Shown: positions 1 through 6,669 of the stretch, piece by piece
How the letters are laid out: every line of letters begins with the position of its first letter
Numbering within the stretch: the first letter of the stretch is position 1
NCBI GenBank assembly: GCA_903845315.1
Contig: CAIMWY010000285.1
Span: forward strand, 1 to 6,862
Length of the DNA stretch: 6,862 nt
Source of the DNA: an uncultured Burkholderiales bacterium
GTDB lineage: Bacteria > Pseudomonadota > Gammaproteobacteria > Burkholderiales > Burkholderiaceae
Direction of reading: 5' to 3'
The notes under the pieces: model-generated
The model's input: the letters and a program-made list of their open reading frames with translations, nothing else
Database searches by the model: none
Told to the model about the DNA's origin: nothing
Made by a program: the position numbers and the translations under genes

Positions 1-166
1 GATTGTCCAAAGCCTTGTTTTGCGGGCCTTCGGCAGGGACCTAGCAGAGATATCAACAAAGTTATCCACAAAAATCTTGAGTTAGTCGCTAAACCCATTC
101 AAATCAAGTACTTAAGCGATCTTTTCAAAATCCACCTGAATTAATCGATACAACTCATCGCTTGAC
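1..166. other. leader region upstream of priA, no gene assigned
   Basis: No complete gene is visible. Reading frame 1 stays open from the window edge to a TAA at 142-144, but its 47 codons resemble no protein I know and become AT-rich and Lys/Ile-rich towards the end, so I do not call it. The other two forward frames stop at about 42-44 and 83-85. The region turns AT-rich after about base 50 and contains the DnaA box. I see no convincing sigma-70 promoter and no Shine-Dalgarno sequence before the priA ATG. The terminus of an upstream gene could lie in the first few dozen bases. Confidence 0.4.
62..70 (+). promoter_or_regulatory. DnaA box upstream of priA
   Basis: The nine bases TTATCCACA match the strict consensus of the high-affinity DnaA box exactly. 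The site lies 97 bases before the priA start codon. A weaker copy, ATATCAACA (7 of 9 matches), lies on the same strand at 50-58, 12 bases upstream start to start. Known biology: DnaA bound at promoters can repress or activate genes, including replication genes. A role in controlling priA is an inference. A single box is also compatible with chance or simple titration of DnaA, and the two sites with their A-rich flank are far too little to call an origin. Confidence 0.5.
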
Positions 167-2254
167 ATGTCGCACCCAATTTCTGTCATGGTTCACACCC
201 CAGCCCACAGCGGCCTGGGTGGCGCACTGACCTATAGCAGCGCGTCCCCTATGCCTGCCGGCACCTTGGTGCGCGTGCCGCTTGGTGCCCGCGAACTGCT
301 CGGTGTGGTGTGGGACACAGAAACCAATAGCGACACAGACATCACGCTGCGGACGATCAGCGATGCGCTGGAAGGGGTCGAACCTTTAAACCACAGCTGG
401 CGACAGTTGGTTCAATTTGCGGCTCACTACTACCAACGCAGCGTCGGCGAAGTGGCCTTAGCTGCTCTGCCCAACCAACTGCGCGAGCTCAGCGCCGAGC
501 AATGGGCCAGACGCCTCAAGCGCAAGGTTAAGGCCGATATCCCCAGCGAGCGAATCGCACAACAGGTGCCTGAGGCCACCCCGGAACAAAGCGCGGTATT
601 AGCCCAAATCGCGACCAAGCCAGGTCCATTCCTCTTGTTCGGTAACACCGGCAGCGGTAAGACCGAGGTCTATTTGCGCGCCGCAGCCCAAGTGCTGGCC
701 CGCGATCCAAATGCGCAAGTCTTGGTCATGGTGCCCGAAATCAACCTCACCCCACAGCTTGAAGCGCGCTTTCGCGATCGGTTTGCGCCGTTGTGGGGTG
801 AGTCATGCTTGGTCACCATGCACAGCGGCCTCACCCCTGCACAGCGACTGAACCACTGGTTAGCCGCCCACAAGGGCAAAGCGCGCATCGTGTTGGGCAC
901 ACGCATGGCGGTCTTTGCCTCCATGCCTTGGTTGCAATTGATCGTGGTTGACGAAGAACACGACCCCAGCTACAAACAACAAGAGGGTGCGCGCTACTCA
1001 GCACGCGACTTGGCGGTATACCGAGGACAACTGGAACACGCCAAGGTGATTTTGGGCTCGGCCACACCCTCGCTCGAAAGCTGGCATCACAGCCGTCCCG
1101 CCTCCGACACTGAACCGTCGGGTCGCTACTTGCGCTTGCACATGCCCTCACGCGTGGGCCACGGTGCACTTCCACTGGTGCGCAGGGTGGACATGAACCG
1201 CCAACCCTACAAAACCGTGTTTTCCAGCCATCTGCTCGACGCCATGCGCGAGCGCATCACGCGTGGCGAGCAAATTTTGGTCTTACTCAACCGCCGTGGC
1301 TATGCACCCGTGCTGCACTGCACCGACTGCGACTGGAAAAGCGAATGCCCGCATTGCAGCGCCTACCGCGTGTTCCACAAACTTGATCGCACCTTGCGCT
1401 GCCATCACTGCGGTTTTACCCAAGCTGTGCCGCGCGCATGCCCGGGTTGCGGCAACCAAGACATCAGCCCTTTAGGGCGTGGTACCGAACAGCTAGAAGA
1501 ACACTTGGGCGAATTGCTCGCCGACGTGCGCCGCACCGATGGCGGACCCTTGCGCATTGCGCGCATTGACGCTGACAGCACGCGACTCAAAGGCGAGCTT
1601 GAGCGTCAACTTGCAGAGGTTCATGCGGGCGCTGTCGATATTTTGGTGGGCACACAAATGATTGCCAAAGGCCACGACTTTCGACGCGTCACCTTGGTGG
1701 CAGCGCTCAATCCCGATGGGGCACTGTTCTCCAGCGACTTTCGGGCGCCAGAACGCTTATTTAGCCTGCTGATGCAAGCCGCTGGGCGGGCGGGCCGCGA
1801 CGCCAACTTGAGCCCGACACACCCCTGCGAAATGTGGCTGCAGTCTTTTCACCCACAACACCCGCTCTTTGACGCCCTCAAGCAACACGACTTCCCGGCC
1901 TTTGCCTTGCAACAACTCAAAGAACGGCAAGAAGCCAATTTGCCACCCTTTAGCTTTCAAGCCTTGGTGAGGGCCGAAGCGCGCAGCCAACAAGCGGCGC
2001 AAGACTTCTTGTCTGCAGCGCGTGACGCAGCTGCAGCGTGGGCAGACGAAGCCCTAGTCGACATCTATCCCGCGGTACCAATGGCCATTCAACGTGTGGC
2101 CAATATCGAACGTGCGCAAATGTTGTTGGAGTGTGGCTCCCGCAAAGCACTACAAGGCTTTTTAAGCCAGTGGCAATTGCAACTGCACACGCTGCGAAGT
2201 CAACACAAGCAAGTGGTTCGTTGGGCCATTGACGTGGACCCACTGGCTATTTAG
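167..2254 (+). CDS. priA: Primosomal protein N' (replication restart helicase PriA)
   Basis: PriA is a superfamily 2, 3'-to-5' DNA helicase. It recognises stalled or repaired forks and directs loading of the replicative helicase away from oriC. The 695 residues begin with a 3'-DNA-end-binding domain (about 1-105). Walker A is GNTGSGKT at 159-166, the DEEH box is at 262-265 and motif III GSATPS is at 297-302. Eight cysteines in four CxxC pairs (385/388, 394/397, 412/415, 425/428) form the two zinc sites. Motif V is GTQMIAKGHDF at 495-505 and motif VI QAAGRAGR is at 537-544. The C-terminus ends with the family's IDVDP signature. The Walker lysine is about 65 residues closer to the N-terminus than in E. 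coli PriA (732 aa), so the winged-helix part seems reduced or missing. ATG at 167 gives the usual N-terminus, although no Shine-Dalgarno sequence precedes it. The gene converges with the permease gene downstream. Confidence 0.97.
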   Translation: MSHPISVMVHTPAHSGLGGALTYSSASPMPAGTLVRVPLGARELLGVVWDTETNSDTDITLRTISDALEGVEPLNHSWRQLVQFAAHYYQRSVGEVALAALPNQLRELSAEQWARRLKRKVKADIPSERIAQQVPEATPEQSAVLAQIATKPGPFLLFGNTGSGKTEVYLRAAAQVLARDPNAQVLVMVPEINLTPQLEARFRDRFAPLWGESCLVTMHSGLTPAQRLNHWLAAHKGKARIVLGTRMAVFASMPWLQLIVVDEEHDPSYKQQEGARYSARDLAVYRGQLEHAKVILGSATPSLESWHHSRPASDTEPSGRYLRLHMPSRVGHGALPLVRRVDMNRQPYKTVFSSHLLDAMRERITRGEQILVLLNRRGYAPVLHCTDCDWKSECPHCSAYRVFHKLDRTLRCHHCGFTQAVPRACPGCGNQDISPLGRGTEQLEEHLGELLADVRRTDGGPLRIARIDADSTRLKGELERQLAEVHAGAVDILVGTQMIAKGHDFRRVTLVAALNPDGALFSSDFRAPERLFSLLMQAAGRAGRDANLSPTHPCEMWLQSFHPQHPLFDALKQHDFPAFALQQLKERQEANLPPFSFQALVRAEARSQQAAQDFLSAARDAAAAWADEALVDIYPAVPMAIQRVANIERAQMLLECGSRKALQGFLSQWQLQLHTLRSQHKQVVRWAIDVDPLAI

Positions 2255-2265
2255 AACATCAAGAG

Positions 2266-2301
2266 CCAAAAAGATCGCACAAGACAAAAAACTTGTAGCG
2301 A
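2266..2301 (-). terminator. Rho-independent terminator of the AEC permease gene
   Basis: On the minus strand, an imperfect hairpin pairs TCGCTACAAG (2301-2292) with CTTGTGCGA (2283-2275). The stem is nine base pairs with one bulged base, and the loop is T-rich. It is followed by TCTTTTTGG, so the U-tract corresponds to 2268-2272. The hairpin starts 25 bases past the permease stop codon. On the plus strand no T-run follows the stem, so it should not work as a classical intrinsic terminator for priA, although it lies just after the priA stop. An outer CAAGAG/CTCTTG pair (2260-2265 and 2303-2308) brackets the structure. The stem is only moderately GC-rich, so efficiency is uncertain. Confidence 0.55.
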
Positions 2302-2325
2302 ACTCTTGAAACGTCGCTCTGACCT

Positions 2326-3294
2326 TCATCCGTGCAGAAAGGTCACCGCGCCCGAAAAAGTAAAGAACGCCACTGCTGTGGTCACCAAAATGATCCGCGC
2401 CACACGCCCCGTGTCGGCCCCAAAACGCTCCGTCAACAAAGCCACATTGCTAGCACTGGGCAAAGCTGCCACCAAGACCACCACCACCATGGTGAAGCGG
2501 TTCATGGCAAAGCCCATTTGAATCACCGCCGAGAAGACCAGCAGCACCAGCAACGGGTGAAGCAACAACTTTAAGCAAGCAATTGGCAAATAGTCACGCA
2601 ACAAAATGGGCGCGTGATGACTTGCCTTCGTCAACTTCTGTGAACGCGCCAACACAGCGCCAATGGTGAACAAGGCCACAGGAGAGGCAGAGTCTGCCAG
2701 CAACCCCACCGTCTTGGCCAATGGGCCCGCCAACTCGTAAGACATGGCAGAAGCCACCACACCAAGGCTGATGGCCCAAGGCATGGGATTGGCCAACACC
2801 GCCTTAAACGCATTCTTGGCAGCGCGTGCGGCACCATGTTCGTCAGCACCATCTAGGCGAGACAAGGCCACGCACAGCGACGTCGTGATCACCAAATCCA
2901 CCACGATGGTCACAATCGCAGGCCCTGCAGCGCCTGCCCCAAGCAAGGCCACTAACAAAGGCACGCCCATAAAGCCAGTGTTTGGGAAAGCTGCCACCAA
3001 AGCGCCAAACGCAGCATCGTCCCAACCGATGCGCGCGTTCAAACTGACCGCCACGGTGAAGCCCACCATCAACAAGGCGCACAACAGATAGGCCAAAAAC
3101 AAAGTCGGGTCGAGCAACTGCGAAATCGGCGAACTCGCGCCAAAGCGGTAGAGCATGCAAGGCAGCGCAAAGTACAGCACAAAGCCGTTCAAGCCCGGAA
3201 TGGCATCCAAAGGCAGCATGCGGCGGTGGATGGCGACAAACCCAGCCAAGACCAGCACGAAAAATGGAAAAGTGACAGATAAAACTTGCAGCAC
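2326..3294 (-). CDS. AEC-family permease (auxin efflux carrier / malonate transporter type)
   Basis: This is a predicted inner-membrane secondary transporter of 322 residues, a normal length for bacterial AEC proteins. About ten hydrophobic segments can be seen, near residues 5-23, 33-50, 63-84, 96-117, 123-145, 170-188, 195-217, 232-258, 268-287 and 297-318. Family landmarks are FPNTGFMGVPL (103-113) in the first half, and ALPSASN (277-283) followed by the short ERFGAD stretch (289-294) in the second half. Characterised relatives include the malonate carrier MdcF and distant plant PIN proteins; the substrate cannot be read from the sequence. I chose GTG at 3294 because it starts directly before the first membrane segment. 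The longer open frame to 3486 would add a polar stretch antisense to rep. Ribosome-site support is weak. The gene is divergent from rep and convergent with priA, which suggests its own promoter in the 63-base gap or inside the start of rep. Confidence 0.9.
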   Translation of the reverse strand: MLQVLSVTFPFFVLVLAGFVAIHRRMLPLDAIPGLNGFVLYFALPCMLYRFGASSPISQLLDPTLFLAYLLCALLMVGFTVAVSLNARIGWDDAAFGALVAAFPNTGFMGVPLLVALLGAGAAGPAIVTIVVDLVITTSLCVALSRLDGADEHGAARAAKNAFKAVLANPMPWAISLGVVASAMSYELAGPLAKTVGLLADSASPVALFTIGAVLARSQKLTKASHHAPILLRDYLPIACLKLLLHPLLVLLVFSAVIQMGFAMNRFTMVVVVLVAALPSASNVALLTERFGADTGRVARIILVTTAVAFFTFSGAVTFLHG

Positions 3295-3357
3295 CCTGGT
3301 ATTTTGCCCGCGATGTGCACCGGTATCATTGCCCGCTTTGCCTTTCCTCCCATACGC
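3295..3357. promoter_or_regulatory. divergent intergenic region between the permease gene and rep
   Basis: Promoters for both divergent genes should lie in or near these 63 bases. The best minus-10 candidate for rep is TATCAT at 3324-3329, which would give a leader of about 20 bases, but no good TTGACA-like element sits at the right spacing. No Shine-Dalgarno sequence precedes the rep ATG; the bases just upstream are pyrimidine-rich (TTTCCTCCC). No clear operator palindrome is visible. This feature is inferred mainly from the gene layout. Confidence 0.3.
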
Positions 3358-5457
3358 ATGTCTGCTGGTCTCAATCTCGCGCAACAAGAAGCCGTGAATT
3401 TCTTGCACGGTCCTTGTTTGGTTCTCGCGGGTGCCGGTTCGGGCAAAACGCGTGTGATCACCCACAAAATTGGCCGCCTCATCCAAGCGGGGCTAGAGCC
3501 TCAGCGCATTGCCGCTATCACCTTCACCAACAAAGCCGCCACCGAGATGCGTGAGCGCGCCAAACAGCTGATTGGCAAAGCCGCCAAAGACGTGGTGATT
3601 TGCACCTTTCACGCACTCGGTGTGCGCATGCTGCGACAAGATGGCGCTGTGATGGGACTCAAACCGCAGTTCAGCATCATGGACAGCGCCGACGTCACCG
3701 GCATCTTGAAAGACGCAGGCGGCACCACCGATGCAGCCACCGCACGGCAGTGGCAATGGACCATCAGCCTTTGGAAAAACATGGGGCTCAATGCCACCCA
3801 AGCTGAAAGCATTGCCAAAGACGACAACGAACGCACCATCGCCAAAATCATGGCGCGCTATGAGGAACGCCTCACGGCCTACCAAAGCGTGGACTTTGAC
3901 GATCTGATTGGCTTGCCCCTCAAGCTGCTGCAAAACCACGAAGAGGTTCGCCTCAAGTGGCAAGCCCAACTCGGCCATGTGCTGGTGGACGAATACCAAG
4001 ACACCAACGCCACCCAATACGAAGTGCTCAAGTGCCTGGTGGGCAGCAACGCGCGCTTCACCGCTGTAGGTGACGACGACCAATCCATTTACGGTTGGCG
4101 CGGCGCCACACTCGACAACCTCAAGCGCCTGCCGCAAGACTTTCCCAAGCTCAAAGTCATCAAGCTGGAGCAAAACTACCGCTCCACCAGCGCCATCTTG
4201 CGTGCAGCCAACAACGTGATCGAGCCCAACCCCAAGCTGTTTCCCAAAACCCTCTTCTCTGAACTTGGCGAGGGTGAGCCCGTGCGCGTGGTCGATGCCG
4301 ACAACGAAGAACACGAAGCTGAGCGCGTGGTGGCGCGCATCCAGTCGCTGCGCGCCGGTCACGAAGTAGCGGGCGAGGGCGCGCAGCACCGCGAGCTCAA
4401 AGACTTTGCCGTGCTCTACCGCGCCAACCACCAGGCACGCATCTTTGAAAAAGCCCTGCGCAAAGCCCAAATTCCGTACAAAGTTTCGGGCGGCCAAAGC
4501 TTCTTTGACCGCGCCGAAATTCGCGACCTGTGCGCTTGGCTGCGCTTGTGGGTCAACAACGACGACGACCCGGCGTTCTTGCGCGCTGTGACCACCCCCA
4601 AACGCGGCATCGGTCACCAAACCTTGCAAAGCCTCGGTGTGTTCGCCAGCCAGTACAAACTCAGCTTATTTGAAGCCTTGTTCAGCAGCAGCTTGTCATC
4701 GGTACTCAACGCGCGTTCATTGGGCAGCTTGCATGAGTTCGGTCGTTATGTGAACGACCTGGAATTTCGCGCCCGCCATACCAACGGCGCAGAAGCCGCA
4801 CGTACCTTTTTGACCGATTGGCTCAAAGACATCGACTACGAAAAACACCTGTACGACGCAGAAGACAGCGAGCAAGTTGCCGCAGCGCGTTGGACCAACG
4901 TGATGGAATTTTGCGATTGGATGGCACAACGCTGTGGCGGCGAAATTGACGATGCCGCCGGCGTGACACTCAGCGGCGACACCAAAAACTTGTTGGAAGT
5001 GGCGCAAACCATTGCGCTCTTGTCCACACTGACCGAGCGGGAAAAAGACCAAAACGTGGTCACCCTCTCCACCTTGCATGCTGCCAAGGGTTTGGAGTGG
5101 CCCCATGTCATGCTAGTTGGCGTGACAGAGGGCATGCTGCCATTTCGACTCGACGACGAGCCTGGCACCGAACACACCAACGAAAACATTGCGCTGCGAT
5201 TGCAAGAAGAGCGCCGCCTCATGTACGTGGGCATCACACGGGCGCAACGCAGTCTGTCCGTGAGTTGGACGCGGCGCCGCAAAAAAGGCCGCGACATGAT
5301 TGCGGCACAACCGAGTCGCTTCATTGCGGAAATGGCTTTGGACAAAACCACCGTCAAAGAAGACCCGCGCGAAAAGCTCAAGGCCTTGCGCGCTGAATTT
5401 GCCAAACGCGCCTCAGACGCCAGCGCTGAAACAGCCGCCGCCAACATGCGCAACTGA
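3358..5457 (+). CDS. rep: ATP-dependent DNA helicase Rep (superfamily 1, UvrD/Rep/PcrA)
   Basis: Rep is a 3'-to-5' superfamily 1A DNA translocase that strips proteins ahead of the replication fork and takes part in restart. From ATG 3358 it has 699 residues; E. coli Rep has 673. Motifs in order: Walker A AGAGSGKT (24-31), Ia ITFTNKAATEM (54-64), Walker B DEYQDTN (211-217), III GDDDQSIYGWRGA (238-250), IV LEQNYRST (270-277), V TLHAAKGLEWPHV (572-584) and VI EERRLMYVGITRAQ (617-630). Rep rather than UvrD is favoured by stretches nearly identical to E. coli Rep, such as FPKLKVIKLEQNYRS, NNEEHEAERV and IPYKVSGG.SFF. A short acidic insertion (about 597-615) lies just before motif VI. Upstream in-frame ATGs at 3286 and 3313 would add a non-conserved tail, and 3286 would overlap the permease start. 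ATG 3358 gives the standard MxxGLNxAQ beginning but has no Shine-Dalgarno sequence. Confidence 0.95.
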   Translation: MSAGLNLAQQEAVNFLHGPCLVLAGAGSGKTRVITHKIGRLIQAGLEPQRIAAITFTNKAATEMRERAKQLIGKAAKDVVICTFHALGVRMLRQDGAVMGLKPQFSIMDSADVTGILKDAGGTTDAATARQWQWTISLWKNMGLNATQAESIAKDDNERTIAKIMARYEERLTAYQSVDFDDLIGLPLKLLQNHEEVRLKWQAQLGHVLVDEYQDTNATQYEVLKCLVGSNARFTAVGDDDQSIYGWRGATLDNLKRLPQDFPKLKVIKLEQNYRSTSAILRAANNVIEPNPKLFPKTLFSELGEGEPVRVVDADNEEHEAERVVARIQSLRAGHEVAGEGAQHRELKDFAVLYRANHQARIFEKALRKAQIPYKVSGGQSFFDRAEIRDLCAWLRLWVNNDDDPAFLRAVTTPKRGIGHQTLQSLGVFASQYKLSLFEALFSSSLSSVLNARSLGSLHEFGRYVNDLEFRARHTNGAEAARTFLTDWLKDIDYEKHLYDAEDSEQVAAARWTNVMEFCDWMAQRCGGEIDDAAGVTLSGDTKNLLEVAQTIALLSTLTEREKDQNVVTLSTLHAAKGLEWPHVMLVGVTEGMLPFRLDDEPGTEHTNENIALRLQEERRLMYVGITRAQRSLSVSWTRRRKKGRDMIAAQPSRFIAEMALDKTTVKEDPREKLKALRAEFAKRASDASAETAAANMRN

Positions 5458-5477
5458 AACACATGGGACACAATGCG

Positions 5478-5498
5478 CCGGCTCATCGCTGGATTTTT
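5478..5498 (+). terminator. possible weak terminator after rep
   Basis: CCGGC (5478-5482) can pair with GCTGG (5488-5492), with one G-T wobble and a five-base loop. The stem is followed by ATTTTTG, a run of five T at 5494-5498. It lies 20 bases after the rep stop. The stem is only five base pairs, so partial read-through into the decarboxylase gene is likely if it works at all. It would separate rep from the downstream gene, whose start is a further 63 bases away. Confidence 0.4.
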
Positions 5499-5549
5499 GT
5501 CGCCCAGTCTTTCTGTGCCGCCTAAACTCAGCGCTCACTCAAAACCACC

Positions 5550-5555
5550 AGGAGA
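5550..5555 (+). promoter_or_regulatory. ribosome binding site of the decarboxylase gene
   Basis: AGGAGA is a strong Shine-Dalgarno sequence located six bases before the GTG at 5562. It settles the choice of this GTG as the start codon. It is the only clear Shine-Dalgarno sequence among the genes of this window. Confidence 0.8.
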
Positions 5556-5561
5556 CATCAC

Positions 5562-6542
5562 GTGCAAGGAAAAATTGGCTTAGAAGAACACTTTGCGACT
5601 CCAGAAACCCTGCAAGACTCGGCTGGTTTTCTCGCCGACGAAAGCTGGACCGAGCTCAGCGCCCGCTTGATCGACATGCAAGAGCGCCGTCTGCGTGAGA
5701 TGGACGACAACGGAATGAAAATGATGATCCTGTCGCTCAACGCGCCAGCCATTCAAGCCATTCACAACCGTACCCAAGCCATTGAACTGGCCAAGCGCGC
5801 CAACGACTTTTTGGCCGAACAAGTGGCCTTGCGCCCCAACCGTTTCCAAGGCTTCGCTGCTTTGCCCATGCAGGACCCTGACGCAGCCACGCAAGAACTT
5901 GAGCGTTGCATGAAAGACTATGGCTTTCGTGGCGCTTTGGTCAACGGCTTTTCTCAAATCGACACGCCTGAGAACGTGGTTTATTACGATGCCCCCCAGT
6001 ACGAAGGCTTCTGGGCCAAGGCGGAACAACTCGATGCGCCGTTTTACCTGCACCCACGCAATCCCATTTCTTCTTGGTCCCAGATTTACAACGGCCACCC
6101 TTGGCTGATGGGCCCCACCTGGGCGTTTGCCCAAGAAACAGCTGTTCACGCTTTGCGCTTGATGGCCAGTGGTTTGTTTGACCGGCATCCGGGTCTGAAG
6201 ATCGTTCTCGGCCACTTGGGTGAAGGCCTGCCCTTCAACATATGGCGTGTGGACAACCGCAATGGCTGGGTCAAGGCCCCCAAGAGCTATCCCGCCAAAA
6301 AGCCTTTGGCGGAATACTTTCAGCAAAATTTCTGGCTCACCACATCGGGCAATTTCCGGACACAAACCTTGATCAACGCCATGATGGAAATTGGCGCCGA
6401 CCGCATCCTGTTCTCTACCGACTGGCCATTTGAAAATGTGGACCATGCCTGCAATTGGTTTGATGTAGCAAGCATCAGCGAAGCCGATCGCCTCAAAATT
6501 GGTCGCGCCAATGCCATCGACTTGTTCAAACTGAAAGTCTAA
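5562..6542 (+). CDS. Gamma-resorcylate (2,6-dihydroxybenzoate) decarboxylase-like amidohydrolase
   Basis: This is a 326-residue enzyme of the amidohydrolase superfamily (the ACMSD / 2,3-dihydroxybenzoate-decarboxylase group). It likely performs the reversible, cofactor-free decarboxylation of 2,6-dihydroxybenzoate to resorcinol in the cytoplasm. The metal ligands known from the Rhizobium gamma-resorcylate decarboxylase fall at the same numbers: Glu8 and His10 in the GLEEHF motif, His164 in YLHPRNP and Asp287 in STDWPFEN. His218 (LGHLGEG) and Arg229 (IWR) of the active site are also present. Long near-identical stretches with that 327-residue enzyme, as I recall it, include GPTWAFAQETAVHALRLMAS and TTSGNFRTQTLI. 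The start is GTG with AGGAGA six bases upstream, and no signal peptide is seen. No resorcinol hydroxylase, hydroxyquinol dioxygenase or maleylacetate reductase gene lies nearby, so the physiological substrate could be another ortho-hydroxybenzoate. It may be transcribed alone or by read-through from rep. Confidence 0.9.
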   Translation: MQGKIGLEEHFATPETLQDSAGFLADESWTELSARLIDMQERRLREMDDNGMKMMILSLNAPAIQAIHNRTQAIELAKRANDFLAEQVALRPNRFQGFAALPMQDPDAATQELERCMKDYGFRGALVNGFSQIDTPENVVYYDAPQYEGFWAKAEQLDAPFYLHPRNPISSWSQIYNGHPWLMGPTWAFAQETAVHALRLMASGLFDRHPGLKIVLGHLGEGLPFNIWRVDNRNGWVKAPKSYPAKKPLAEYFQQNFWLTTSGNFRTQTLINAMMEIGADRILFSTDWPFENVDHACNWFDVASISEADRLKIGRANAIDLFKLKV

Positions 6543-6669
6543 TCAGTCAAATGACGGCCCTTGCCCGCTCGCTTCATTCAAGCATGCATCCCCACTGGAA
6601 GGGGGCGTGATCTAAAGCCTTGCGCAGTGCTTTATGCACACAAATGTTACCTGCAGATTGGCGAGTTTT
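6543..6669. other. convergent intergenic gap, no gene seen
   Basis: These 127 bases separate the stop codons of two convergent genes. Two weak symmetric elements are visible: CCCC/GGGG around a seven-base spacer (6590-6604), and an imperfect palindrome AAAGC...TGCGCA...GCTTT (6614-6633). Neither has a proper T-tract on either strand, so I do not call a terminator, although termination in both directions would be expected here. Confidence 0.4.

Noticed and set aside
1..144. Open reading frame 1 from the left edge to TAA at 142-144
   Set aside because: It has only 47 codons and no family resemblance. It runs through the AT-rich leader and the DnaA box, so its openness is probably chance.
162..167. 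TTGACA, an exact minus-35 hexamer overlapping the priA start
   Set aside because: No minus-10-like hexamer occurs 16-18 bases downstream, and a promoter there would start inside the gene.
3286..3357. Longer rep start at 3286 or 3313
   Set aside because: The extra 15-24 residues have no counterpart in Rep as I know it, neither ATG has a ribosome site, and 3286 would overlap the divergent permease start.
3295..3486. N-terminal extension of the permease gene up to 3486
   Set aside because: The added 64 residues are polar, unlike AEC proteins, and are antisense to the conserved Walker A region of rep. GTG at 3294 places the first membrane helix at the N-terminus as in the family.
3493..4629. 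A 378-codon open frame on the minus strand, antisense to rep
   Set aside because: It lies fully inside rep, which carries every superfamily 1 motif in order. The antisense product is a Val/Gly/Ala/His-rich sequence with no recognisable domain, as expected from codon bias in the opposite strand.
5580..6446. A 288-codon open frame on the minus strand, antisense to the decarboxylase gene
   Set aside because: The plus-strand gene has a strong ribosome site and intact catalytic residues. The antisense frame has no recognisable motif and no ribosome site.
6590..6633. CCCC/GGGG hairpin and the AAAGC...GCTTT imperfect palindrome as terminators
   Set aside because: The stems are short, the loops are poor, and no T-tract follows on either strand.
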